A stretch of 19,546 bases of DNA from HGM20899 sp964615195 (GTDB lineage: Bacteria; Pseudomonadota; Gammaproteobacteria; Enterobacterales; Succinivibrionaceae), in NCBI GenBank assembly GCA_964615195.1, contig CAZTNG010000040.1, positions 1 through 19,546 of the forward strand. The letters are read 5' to 3'. Below, piece after piece: positions 1 through 7,850 of the stretch. The notes beneath the pieces are model-generated. The model saw only the letters and a program-made list of their open reading frames with translations, was not told the DNA's origin and made no database searches. The translations under genes and the position numbers were made by a program. How positions within the stretch are numbered: position 1 is the stretch's first letter; every line of letters begins with the position of its first letter.

Positions 1-21
1 CTATAATCATATCTTTGCTCT

Positions 22-60
22 AAATAATAAACCCCAATAGGTTTGTTCAACTTACTGGGG
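22..60 (-). terminator. Rho-independent terminator of the EF-hand gene
   Basis: Read on the minus strand, the arms at 60-49 and 43-32 form a 12-bp stem (CCCC outer core, one G-T wobble and one mismatch) around a 5-nt loop. It is followed by the T-rich run TTTATTATTT. It lies 25 bp past the stop codon of the minus-strand EF-hand gene. Confidence 0.85.
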
Positions 61-85
61 TATTACAAAATTATGCCTTTAGCAA

Positions 86-817
86 CTAACGAGGTTGAAT
101 CATAAAGTTTCTTGCATTTTTAAGATGTACACGTTCAACACTATTATGTATTTCTGGCAATGAAACAACGCCATCACCATTGAAGTCTGCATTATTTAAG
201 CTGGTAAACGCTTCTTCACAAGTGTTAATTTTTTTAGTTTCTTGTTCATATAAAGCAGCGAACTCTTCTTTGTTTATGCGTAAATCTGCGTCTGCATCAT
301 ATTTTTTCATCATGCCAAAAGCAGGATTCTTATAAGGTTTCCATTCGTTCATATGATCATAAGGTCTATTGCTCATTTGTCCATCATTATGAGGTCCTTT
401 CTTATGATGCTTACCCATTTGGGTATCATTACCTTTATTGTTTGCTTTGTTTTCAATAGGCATTGGAGCATAAATAGGTTCAGGCGAAAGCTTTGCAAGT
501 TCATCTAAAGTAACATAACCATTTTTATCTAAATCAGCCTTTGAGAAGTCTACTAAAGCTTTGCGTTTTGCTGCTATGTATTCTTTCGCTTTAGCTTGAA
601 AGTCTTTTAGCTCATTTTTATTGAGAGCACCATTTTTATCAGCATCAGCGATCATCACTAAAGTCATGAATTGTGGATCGCATTTTCTATGACCTTTTTG
701 AGAATCTTGATGCATCATGTTATGTCCTTGATGATCATGCATTGGTGGTTCAGCTAATGCGGCTGTAGTGAGTAGACTTGATATCATTACGATGGCAAGA
801 GTTGTTTTATTAAACAT
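86..817 (-). CDS. Secreted EF-hand calcium-binding protein with His/Met-rich segments
   Basis: This is a 243-residue exported protein. Residues 1-22 form a Sec signal peptide ending ALA before EPP. Four EF-hand loops are visible: 58-69 (D58, D60, N62, G63, E69), 95-106 (D95, D97, N99, G100, E106), 174-185 (D174, D176, D178, E185, with Leu in place of the usual Gly at loop position 6) and 211-222 (D211, N213, D215, G216, E222). They fall in two pairs separated by a low-complexity linker. The segments at about 26-48 and 124-160 are rich in His, Met, Asn and Gly, which suggests extra soft-metal binding in the periplasm. That is inference; calcium binding by the EF loops is family knowledge. The ATG at 817 is preceded by an AAAAGGAAA Shine-Dalgarno (832-824). 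It is a monocistronic minus-strand gene divergent from lrp. Its cellular role and partner are unknown. Confidence 0.88.
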   Translation of the reverse strand: MFNKTTLAIVMISSLLTTAALAEPPMHDHQGHNMMHQDSQKGHRKCDPQFMTLVMIADADKNGALNKNELKDFQAKAKEYIAAKRKALVDFSKADLDKNGYVTLDELAKLSPEPIYAPMPIENKANNKGNDTQMGKHHKKGPHNDGQMSNRPYDHMNEWKPYKNPAFGMMKKYDADADLRINKEEFAALYEQETKKINTCEEAFTSLNNADFNGDGVVSLPEIHNSVERVHLKNARNFMIQPR

Positions 818-1299
818 ACTATATTTCCTTTTGATAATTTGAAACTAATAATTTTGCAGTTTAAAAATGAATATTTACTGCTACCTTCATAATATTTTCT
901 TATTTTTAATTTCTACTTATAGTTTAATATATGACATGCAAAAAAATTTGTTAAATCTGTAATAAATTGTGAAAAATTGTTACAAGTATATATTGCACTT
1001 AAATTATGTTTAGTAACATTGAGTATTGTTAAGTTTCTGAACATAAGATGGTTGTACTTAGTTAAATGTGATATTAACTCAATAATCACGTTATTACTTA
1101 TCAATTAAGTTATAAATACTATTATTTTTATGTTTAGTAGAATGAAATAGTTTTTTGATGTTTTTACTTAAAGGGGTATTTATAATAAAGCTTTTTATAT
1201 GTTAATATGCATATGTTTTATGTATGAATTCAAAGTAGTAAGTCTCATTTAAGAGTATTGTCATAAATTTTTTTATTGATTTTAAAAGAAATAAATAAT

Positions 1300-1328
1300 T
1301 TTACAAATGACAAACTACTGCATAAAAT
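1300..1328 (+). promoter_or_regulatory. Candidate sigma70 promoter upstream of lrp
   Basis: TTTACA (1300-1305) and TAAAAT (1323-1328) are separated by exactly 17 nt. If active, transcription would start near 1335, about 400 nt before the lrp start codon, giving a long leader or a separate small RNA. Chance matches are common in DNA this AT-rich. Confidence 0.4.
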
Positions 1329-1457
1329 CGCATAGTGAAGATTTTCCAATAATGAGTTATTGCAGGATGCTTTAAATAACAAAAAATTATATTATTGGTG
1401 TTGTATTTTTAATTATTAGTATTTGCTGGTTTTAATGATACTCCTGCAAAGATAATC

Positions 1458-1560
1458 AGCTATAAATGTGTAGTAGCAAGAGTCTTTAAGCATAAGTTTT
1501 TGTTTATGCATAAGGTCTTTATAGCAGAGCTATAAAATAGGTGTTTTAGTTTTTTGAGCT
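1458..1560 (+). ncRNA. Candidate structured leader with alternative hairpins
   Basis: TTTATAGC at 1518-1525 can pair perfectly with GCTATAAA at 1529-1536 (3-nt loop) or with an identical GCTATAAA at 1459-1466. The latter pairing would enclose a second hairpin, GCATAA/TTATGC (1490-1495 with 1504-1509). The downstream hairpin is followed within about 20 nt by a T-rich stretch ending TTTTTT. This arrangement resembles an attenuator or RNA switch. The stems are AT-rich and individually weak, and no known riboswitch core is recognised. Confidence 0.3.
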
Positions 1561-1736
1561 TATATGAGGCTTATTAAATAATAAAGCTACCGACGTATAT
1601 TAAAATACGTTGAATTTGCTGGTTACAAGATAAAAATAATGTTACTGATTATTTGGTGGCAAATACGTCCATAGGGTAAAAATAGATATGGATATGTTTA
1701 TTATTGTTATATCAATTAAGAGTTTTAGGGATAATT

Positions 1737-2264
1737 ATGACACAAGGTAAAGTCTTTGATGAACAGTTGCGTAGTAGCAAGTATTTGGATCGTATAGATA
1801 GAAATATTTTGACTGAACTTCAAATCGATGGTCGTCTTTCAAATGTAGAACTTTCTAAAAGAGTTGGTTTGAGCCCAACTCCTTGTCTAGAGCGTGTTAG
1901 AAGACTTGAAAAAAGTGGTTATATACTCGGTTACAATGCTAGATTGAATCCTAAGATGTTAGGTGCTTCTTTACTAGTTTTTGTTGAGATTTCTTTAAAT
2001 AAATCTTCTCCAGATGTTTTCGATCGCTTTAGCAAAGCTGTGCAAGAGTTACCAGACGTTCAAGAATGTCATTTAGTATCTGGAGCTTTTGATTATTTGT
2101 TAAAGACTAGAGTGTCAGATATGTCTGCATATCGTAAACTCCTAAGTGATACAATATTGAGATTACCTTGTGTAAGTGATACTCATACTTATGTTGTAAT
2201 GGAAGAAGTGAAACAAACTTCAAATTTGGTAATCAACTGTGTAGAACCAATTGAAAATGAATAA
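1737..2264 (+). CDS. lrp: Leucine-responsive regulatory protein Lrp
   Basis: Global transcription factor of the Lrp/AsnC (feast/famine) family that senses leucine and related amino acids and wraps DNA as an octamer. The 175 residues carry an N-terminal winged helix-turn-helix (about 18-66, including the SNVELSKRVGLSPTPCLERVRRLE core) and a C-terminal RAM/AsnC effector domain (about 75-160, including ECHLVSG, FDYLLKTRVSDMSAYRKLL and TYVVMEEVKQ). Identity to E. coli Lrp (164 aa) is obvious throughout. The segment usually reading SGDFDY is SGAFDY here, while the Asp and Met of FDY and DMS, implicated in the leucine response, are kept. I chose the ATG at 1737 over an in-frame TTG at 1704 because an AGGG Shine-Dalgarno (1727-1730) sits 6 nt upstream and length then matches the family. 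As in E. coli, ftsK follows downstream. Confidence 0.96.
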   Translation: MTQGKVFDEQLRSSKYLDRIDRNILTELQIDGRLSNVELSKRVGLSPTPCLERVRRLEKSGYILGYNARLNPKMLGASLLVFVEISLNKSSPDVFDRFSKAVQELPDVQECHLVSGAFDYLLKTRVSDMSAYRKLLSDTILRLPCVSDTHTYVVMEEVKQTSNLVINCVEPIENE

Positions 2265-2302
2265 CAGATAAAGCTTAAATATTGTTTTAAATGTAGTATA
2301 AT

Positions 2303-2339
2303 ACGCTCTCTTTAGGAATACTAATTGAGAGCGTTTTTT
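2303..2339 (+). terminator. Rho-independent terminator after lrp
   Basis: CGCTCTC (2304-2310) pairs with GAGAGCG (2327-2333), with an inner TTAG/CTAA helix, and is followed by TTTTTT. The hairpin separates lrp from ftsK transcription. A perfect TATAAT (2297-2302) abuts the stem but lacks a good -35, so I do not call it a promoter. Confidence 0.93.
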
Positions 2340-2413
2340 GTTTGGTATTTTTACACTTCTGTGTTATTTTGTAAGTGTTTTAAATGTTGATATTGAAATA
2401 AGGTTGGTTTGTT

Positions 2414-5400
2414 TTGTTAGCTGAAAGTTTTCGACCTAACGACGGCTTTAAGCGCGTTAAAGATGTGCTATTTATTTTTTGGTTAGTTGGTGTCGTTGTA
2501 TTATTTTTTGCATTGCTTACCCATGATCAAGCTGATAACAATTATCTTAATGATCCGTCCATCAGTGCTGGTAATATAAAAAATGTAATTGGCGTTGTTG
2601 GTGCTCAGCTTTCTGATGGTTTGTTTTCTTATTTTGGCATTTGTGCTTTCTTAATACCATTCCTGCTTTTATATTTAGGATGGGTTTTGCTTTGGAATAA
2701 TGTGCGTTGGACTGAAATTGAATACGGAACAATTGGTGTGCGTATTATAGGTCTGAATTTTTTGCTTATTTCATCATGTAGTTTGGTATCAAAAGCTGAT
2801 GTTACTAACGTAAAAAATAAGGGTGGACATTTAGGCTATGTAATTTGCGATATATTGTCGCAATACGTTGGGTATACAGGTACTGTATTAGCTATGTTAG
2901 CTTTTTTGTTAGCAGGCATAGTGTTATTTACAGGATTAACCCTTAGTTCAATATGTGCTGGAGTAGGGACAGTTGTACTAGCTCCGTTTAGTTATAAAGA
3001 CTATATTGCAAGATTCTTTTCAAGATTATTTAATAGAACTACGAAAGAAAATGATTTTATTAGTGATGAATCTGCAGAAGCAAGTGATCAACAGGTTGAA
3101 GATTTTTCAATTGTTGATGTACCACGTCAAACCGATAATATAACTAATAATTCTATAAAAGATAGTCCTATTGACAATGATTTGCCAAGTGAATTAGTAG
3201 ATTTTACAAAGCCAAATATTCCATCACAACAAAAAAATTCAGAGAATGTATCAATTTCTGAAGATAATTTAGTTATTCCTGGATTAAATACTGTAGATCC
3301 TGAGCAACCAACGGTAGCTAATGAATCTCAAACTCATTCTCCAATAGAAGAGAGAGTTGAACCTACATTAAATTTTTCTGATGTGGAAAATACTATTGTT
3401 GATGATGTTGCAACTCCTTATGTAGAAAGCAATCTTCAAGCTAATAATTTAGATACTCATAATCAAAATACTTTTGTTGAAAATTCCGAACCTAAAGTTG
3501 AAATGAAGCATGTTCGAACAGTAGTTCTTCCAAGTCCAAGTAAACAAAGAGATGAAGAATTCAATAATGAACATATTGATTCCATGGTGCCACAAACTAA
3601 TGAACCAGATGTAAGTACCGTAGCAACAAATAATAATGTTACAAAATCCGTAGAAAACGTTGAGAATCATAATGATAAGTTGAATTATGATACCAATAAT
3701 TTGCATTTAACAGCTAATGATGATGAACAATATATTGATACAACTAACATAATAGATTTTAAAGATATTCGTAATCAATCAGAAAATCTTCAAGGTGATG
3801 AGATTGAATCTTTACCTACAGGTTTTACACCTGTAGCAGAAGGTGTGAATAAAGAAATCAATCGAGGAAAACAGGAAGATGCTTTTGCAGGATTAATGCC
3901 TGCGAACTCTGCTGAGAATGCAATTCAAAGAGAAACTAAGCAACCTAGTACTGTTGCACAACAAACGTCTTTACAATCAATTAATCCTGAACCAATAGCT
4001 TCAATAGAGCCTTCCGATCCTCCAAAGATGGAAAATAATGGTTTTAAATTTATTGATGTTGATAGTGATATGCCTGTAGGACTTAACTTTAACAACAATC
4101 ATGTGAATTTACCTGATGATGATAATGGTGAATACCCTTCATTGAATATTTTTGCAAAGCCTACAAGTAATGAAATCACTACTTCTGAAGTAGATATTCT
4201 TGAGGTCGTTCGTAAATTGAATGCTTGCTTTGAGCATTGCAATGTTAAAGCTCATGTTGCAACAAAGGATGATATAGATCCCTTAACTGGAAAAACAAGA
4301 TCAAAATATTTATATCAAAGTGGACCTGTAATTACTCGTTACATGATTAAGCTTGAGAAGGGCTATGTTAAAAATATTGTAGCGATAAGTAAAGATATAG
4401 CACGCTTAATTTGTGCTCCAAGTATTCATGTTATTGAAGTGATCCCTGGTCAACCTTATGTTGGTATTGAAATACCTAATATAAAACGTGGCTTTATCAA
4501 TATGCGTTCACTTTTAGAGTCTGCTGAATTTAGAGAGTCTAAGGCTGACTTGCCAATGGCAATTGGTAAGGATATTGTAGGCAAACCTGTAATTTTAGAT
4601 TTAGCAAAAGCTCCTCATTTACTGGTGGCAGGTACTACAGGTTCTGGTAAATCAGTAGGTATTGGAACCATGCTTGTATCATTATTGATGAAGCATACTC
4701 CTAAAGAATTAAGACTTATTCTTATAGATCCAAAAATGTTGGAATTTTCAATGTATCATGATATTCCACATTTATTAACGCCTATTATTACCGATGTCAA
4801 AAAGACTCCTAGTGCATTACGTTGGGCCGTTCAAGAAATGGAAAGACGCTATACAATAATGTCTAAGTTAGGTGTACGTAATATAAGTGGTTATAACAAT
4901 TTAATAGAGCAGGCTAATAGTCAGAATTCAGCGTTTAAGGATCCTACTTGGCATCCATCAGACAGTATGGACATGACAGCTCCTAAACTTGAAAAATTCC
5001 CATTCATAGTTATAGCTGTAGATGAGTTTGCTGATCTTATTTTACAACTTAAGAAAAATGGAGATGTAGAAGGCTTATTAGCAAGATTGGCTGCAAAGGC
5101 TCGTGCCTGTGGTATTCATATAATATTAGCAACACAAAGTCCTCGTTCAGATGTTATTACAGGTGTTATTAGAAGTAACTTTTCAAGTCAAATTGCTTTT
5201 AAGGTTAAGTCAGGTTTGGAGTCACGCATTGTTATTGATGAAAGCGGTGCTGAAGATTTATTAGGTTATGGAGACATGCTTATTAAATTTAATGATGGTA
5301 CAAATTTCACTCGCCGTGCACATGGAGCTTATATAAAAGATGATGAGCTTGAAATGTTTACCGAAAGTTGGCGTTCAAGAGGTCGTCCAGAGTATATTGA

Positions 5401-5674
5401 ATCTGTTACAACAACAGAGCTTAATGAAGATAATGCAATTCCTGGTGAAATTGTTCCTAATAGTGATGAAAAAGATAAGCTATATGATGACGCTGTTGAA
5501 TTTTGTCGTGAATTGAAGCATAGAAACAAAAAGTATAGTGTTTCTTTAGTTCAGAGACAATTCTCAATAGGTTATAACAGAGCTTCACGCATAAGTGATC
5601 TTTTAGAACGTAATGGTATTATTTCTGAGCCTCAAGGTGGAAGTGGTATTCGCGAGGTTTTAATAGACGAGTAA
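2414..5674 (+). CDS. ftsK: DNA translocase FtsK
   Basis: Septal DNA pump that couples division to chromosome segregation and activates XerCD at dif. The 1086 residues comprise four N-terminal membrane helices (about 17-36, 59-92, 106-125, 153-175), a low-complexity linker (about 200-600) rich in Asn, Asp, Glu and Ser, and a RecA-like motor. The Walker A GTTGSGKS is at 740-747, and Walker B IAVDEFADL has D870-E871. The C-terminal gamma winged helix (about 1021-1086, with QRQFSIGYNRASRI) is the part that reads KOPS and contacts XerD in E. coli. The protein is shorter than E. coli FtsK (1329 aa), with the loss in the linker, which lacks the Pro/Gln-rich character seen there. Start is the TTG at 2414, about 10 nt after AAGG; the first residues match the usual FtsK N-terminus and no better in-frame start is visible. 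Followed 89 nt later by lolA. Confidence 0.97.
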   Translation: MLAESFRPNDGFKRVKDVLFIFWLVGVVVLFFALLTHDQADNNYLNDPSISAGNIKNVIGVVGAQLSDGLFSYFGICAFLIPFLLLYLGWVLLWNNVRWTEIEYGTIGVRIIGLNFLLISSCSLVSKADVTNVKNKGGHLGYVICDILSQYVGYTGTVLAMLAFLLAGIVLFTGLTLSSICAGVGTVVLAPFSYKDYIARFFSRLFNRTTKENDFISDESAEASDQQVEDFSIVDVPRQTDNITNNSIKDSPIDNDLPSELVDFTKPNIPSQQKNSENVSISEDNLVIPGLNTVDPEQPTVANESQTHSPIEERVEPTLNFSDVENTIVDDVATPYVESNLQANNLDTHNQNTFVENSEPKVEMKHVRTVVLPSPSKQRDEEFNNEHIDSMVPQTNEPDVSTVATNNNVTKSVENVENHNDKLNYDTNNLHLTANDDEQYIDTTNIIDFKDIRNQSENLQGDEIESLPTGFTPVAEGVNKEINRGKQEDAFAGLMPANSAENAIQRETKQPSTVAQQTSLQSINPEPIASIEPSDPPKMENNGFKFIDVDSDMPVGLNFNNNHVNLPDDDNGEYPSLNIFAKPTSNEITTSEVDILEVVRKLNACFEHCNVKAHVATKDDIDPLTGKTRSKYLYQSGPVITRYMIKLEKGYVKNIVAISKDIARLICAPSIHVIEVIPGQPYVGIEIPNIKRGFINMRSLLESAEFRESKADLPMAIGKDIVGKPVILDLAKAPHLLVAGTTGSGKSVGIGTMLVSLLMKHTPKELRLILIDPKMLEFSMYHDIPHLLTPIITDVKKTPSALRWAVQEMERRYTIMSKLGVRNISGYNNLIEQANSQNSAFKDPTWHPSDSMDMTAPKLEKFPFIVIAVDEFADLILQLKKNGDVEGLLARLAAKARACGIHIILATQSPRSDVITGVIRSNFSSQIAFKVKSGLESRIVIDESGAEDLLGYGDMLIKFNDGTNFTRRAHGAYIKDDELEMFTESWRSRGRPEYIESVTTTELNEDNAIPGEIVPNSDEKDKLYDDAVEFCRELKHRNKKYSVSLVQRQFSIGYNRASRISDLLERNGIISEPQGGSGIREVLIDE

Positions 5675-5763
5675 TAGATATTTAGCTAGTTACTTTAATT
5701 AATGTAAATTGAGTGTTTGTACTTTGCATTATTTGCAAATTTGATTATGGAGAGTTGTGGTTA

Positions 5764-6387
5764 ATGAAATTTCTCAAGTGTTTTAAAATAAGCTTAATCA
5801 TTGCCATGCTTATTGCTGCAATTAATGTGAATGCTGCAGATAATGATATTTTATTACAGAAATTATTTGATTTAACTAGCTATAAAGCTAATTTTGAACA
5901 AACAGTAACTGATTCTTCAGGCAAGGTATTGCAGTCCTCAGAAGGTAATTTATCGATGCTTAGGCCTAATTATTTTCGTATGGAAATTACTTCACCTGAT
6001 GAGAGTATTCTTTCAGCTGATGGTAATGCTGTGTATTCATATGATGAGCTGCTAGAGCAGGTTACTATTTATGATTTTTCAAAGCAGGTCGCTGATTCTC
6101 CTTTAATGCTCTTAATAACTAAAGATCCTAAAGTTTGGGAAAATTATAATGTTAAAAGCATAAGCACAGATAACTTTGTTATTACACCAAAAGTAGCTTC
6201 GGGGCTTATTAAGTCAATGGAGCTTAAGTTAGAAAATAGTATTTTAACCAATTTGGTTGTTACAGAGCTTGATGGAAAGGCTAATAGTTATGTTTTTAAA
6301 TCACCATCTACAGCTCAATTAAATGAGTCTGATTTAAAATTTACCATTCCAAAAGGGGTAGATATAGATGATCAAAGGTCAAAGTGA
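5764..6387 (+). CDS. lolA: Outer-membrane lipoprotein carrier protein LolA
   Basis: Periplasmic chaperone that takes lipoproteins released by LolCDE and delivers them to LolB at the outer membrane. The 207-residue precursor has a Sec signal peptide (about 1-25, MKFLKCFKISLIIAM...NVNAA) and a mature domain with family landmarks: YKANFEQTV, the RPNYFRMEI segment containing the conserved Arg, SPDESILSADG, and the C-terminal GVDIDDQRSK closely matching E. coli GVTVDDQRK. I chose the ATG at 5764 rather than the in-frame GTG at 5713: GGAGAG (5749-5754) sits 9 nt upstream and only this start gives a normal signal peptide. It lies between ftsK and rarA exactly as in E. coli. Its last 20 nt overlap the start of rarA, implying co-transcription and possible translational coupling. 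Confidence 0.96.
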   Translation: MKFLKCFKISLIIAMLIAAINVNAADNDILLQKLFDLTSYKANFEQTVTDSSGKVLQSSEGNLSMLRPNYFRMEITSPDESILSADGNAVYSYDELLEQVTIYDFSKQVADSPLMLLITKDPKVWENYNVKSISTDNFVITPKVASGLIKSMELKLENSILTNLVVTELDGKANSYVFKSPSTAQLNESDLKFTIPKGVDIDDQRSK

Positions 6388-7798
6388 TTTATTTGATACT
6401 GTACAGCAAGATGAAGAACAAAAATTTAGAGAAAATACAGCTCCTTTAGCAGCAAGGATGAGACCCAAAAAACTTGCTGATTATATTGGTCAGCAACACA
6501 TTTTGGGTGAGGGTAAACCTTTACGTAAAACGCTAGAGCGTGGAAGCTGTTCATCCATGATTCTTTGGGGACCTCCTGGTGTTGGAAAAACAACTTTAGC
6601 TGAGTTGTTTGCTTTACAAGTAGATGCTAGAGTTGAACGCATGAGTGCGGTGACATCTGGTGTTAAGGAAATACGCGCAGCTATAGATATTGCAGAACGT
6701 AATCTAAAAAATGGAATGCGTACAGTCCTTTTTGTGGATGAAGTACATCGATTTAATAAAAGTCAGCAAGATGCATTTTTACCATATATTGAAAACGGTA
6801 CTATTATCTTTATCGGTGCTACAACCGAGAATCCTTCCTTTGAACTTAATAATGCAATTTTATCCCGTGCAAGAGTTTATATTTTAAAACCTCTAACTAT
6901 TGAAGAAATTGAAAAAGTAATAATGAGAGCTTTGTTAAGTCCTGCAGGCTTGAAAGCTGAAAATCTTGTGCTCGATAAAGGTGTTCTTAAAGCTTTGGCT
7001 CAGCTTTCTGAAGGGGATGCTAGAAGAGCTCTAAATTTACTTGAAATTGTAGCTGATTTAGCGGAAAACGGTCCAAATGGTACAAGAATAATAACTTTAC
7101 AAAATTTAGCAAGCGTTGGTGGTGAGCGTCTAGCTCGATATGATAAAAATGGCGATCGTTATTATGATTTAATAAGTGCCTTTCATAAGTCTGTAAGAGG
7201 TTCTAGTCCGCAAGCAGCATTATATTGGTTTGGTAGGATTGTGTCTGCTGGTGGAGATCCATTATATGTGGCTCGAAGATTATTAGCAATTGCGTCTGAG
7301 GATATTGGAAATGCTGACCCAAGAGCGATGCAAGTGGTTCTTGCCGCTTGGGATTGTTTTGAAAGAGTAGGTCCTGCTGAAGGTGAAAGAGCAATTGCTC
7401 AGGCAGCCGTGTATTGTGCCGTTGCACCTAAAAGTAATGCAGTATATGTTGCTTGGAATCAAGTACTAGCAGATATTAAACAAATGCCTGATTATGATGT
7501 ACCATTGTATTTACGTAATGCACCTACAAAACTTATGGAAGAAATGGGATGCAAAAAGGGATATCGTTATGCTCATGATGAACCTGGTGCATATGCCGCA
7601 GGTGAAAGCTTTTTGCCTCCAGAAATTAGAACTATGCAATGGTATAAACCTAATAATCGTGGTTATGAGCAACAAATAGAAAAGAAAATGGAATATTTGC
7701 ATCAGAGAGATCTTAATAGCAATAATCAGCGCTATCCTGAAGATTTTTCTGAAGAGCTAAAAATGTTAGCAGAAAAAGAGAAAGCACCTGAAAATTAA
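6368..7798 (+). CDS. rarA: Replication-associated recombination protein RarA (MgsA), AAA+ ATPase
   Basis: AAA+ ATPase of the RarA/Mgs1/WRNIP1 clamp-loader-like family, acting at stalled replication forks. The 476 residues show Walker A GPPGVGKTT (68-76), Walker B LFVDEVHRFN (121-130), sensor 1 GATTENPSFEL (from 150), sensor 2 GDARRALNLLE, and the C-terminal tetramerisation region with SVRGSSPQAALYW, AGGDPLYVARRLLAIASEDIGNADPRAM and RNAPTKLMEEMG, all near-identical to E. coli RarA. The N-terminus contains QSDLF (residues 5-9), resembling the beta-clamp-binding pentapeptide. The ATG at 6368 lies inside the lolA end and has AAGGGG (6353-6358) 9 nt upstream. Compared with E. coli (447 aa) the extra length is a charged C-terminal tail. 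A terminator follows directly. Confidence 0.97.
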   Translation: MIKGQSDLFDTVQQDEEQKFRENTAPLAARMRPKKLADYIGQQHILGEGKPLRKTLERGSCSSMILWGPPGVGKTTLAELFALQVDARVERMSAVTSGVKEIRAAIDIAERNLKNGMRTVLFVDEVHRFNKSQQDAFLPYIENGTIIFIGATTENPSFELNNAILSRARVYILKPLTIEEIEKVIMRALLSPAGLKAENLVLDKGVLKALAQLSEGDARRALNLLEIVADLAENGPNGTRIITLQNLASVGGERLARYDKNGDRYYDLISAFHKSVRGSSPQAALYWFGRIVSAGGDPLYVARRLLAIASEDIGNADPRAMQVVLAAWDCFERVGPAEGERAIAQAAVYCAVAPKSNAVYVAWNQVLADIKQMPDYDVPLYLRNAPTKLMEEMGCKKGYRYAHDEPGAYAAGESFLPPEIRTMQWYKPNNRGYEQQIEKKMEYLHQRDLNSNNQRYPEDFSEELKMLAEKEKAPEN

Positions 7799-7835
7799 AT
7801 AAAGCTATGCAATTTTAGGTTTACATAGCTTTATT
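7798..7835. terminator. Bidirectional terminator between rarA and the metal ATPase
   Basis: A perfect 12-bp stem, AATAAAGCTATG (7798-7809) with CATAGCTTTATT (7824-7835), encloses a 14-nt loop. The AGCTATG core is followed by TTTATT on either strand, so it can end both the plus-strand ftsK-lolA-rarA transcript and the minus-strand ATPase transcript, which converge here. Confidence 0.85.
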
Positions 7836-7850
7836 ATGGTTTATCAATTT

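Larger units (their letters stand above)
833..1703. other. Long AT-rich intergenic region, probable lrp leader
   Basis: About 0.87 kb separates the divergent EF-hand gene and lrp. I find no convincing gene: the only ORF of any length (minus strand, 913-1104) has AT-driven composition and no ribosome-binding site. What can be supported is a sigma70-like promoter (1300-1328), an 8-bp inverted repeat (1360-1367 with 1442-1449), a set of competing hairpins (1458-1536), a 6-bp inverted repeat ACGTAT/ATACGT (1593-1598 and 1605-1610), and a weaker promoter-like pair TTGGTG-N18-TAAAAA (1653-1682) just upstream of lrp. E. coli lrp has a leader of roughly 270 nt, so a long untranslated leader here would not be surprising. 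Confidence 0.5.

Noticed and set aside
913..1104. 63-codon minus-strand ORF upstream of the EF-hand gene
   Set aside because: Composition is what random AT-rich DNA gives, there is no ribosome-binding site, and the sequence has no protein-like pattern.
1704..1736. In-frame TTG start 33 nt upstream of the chosen lrp ATG
   Set aside because: No Shine-Dalgarno precedes it and the added residues do not resemble Lrp; the ATG at 1737 has AGGG at good spacing.
2297..2302. Perfect TATAAT just before the lrp terminator
   Set aside because: No acceptable -35 at 16-18 nt upstream, and a transcript from here would start inside the terminator stem.
3449..3706. 85-codon minus-strand ORF inside ftsK
   Set aside because: It is antisense to the low-complexity FtsK linker; its Ile/Phe-rich content is the complement of Asn/Asp/Glu codons.
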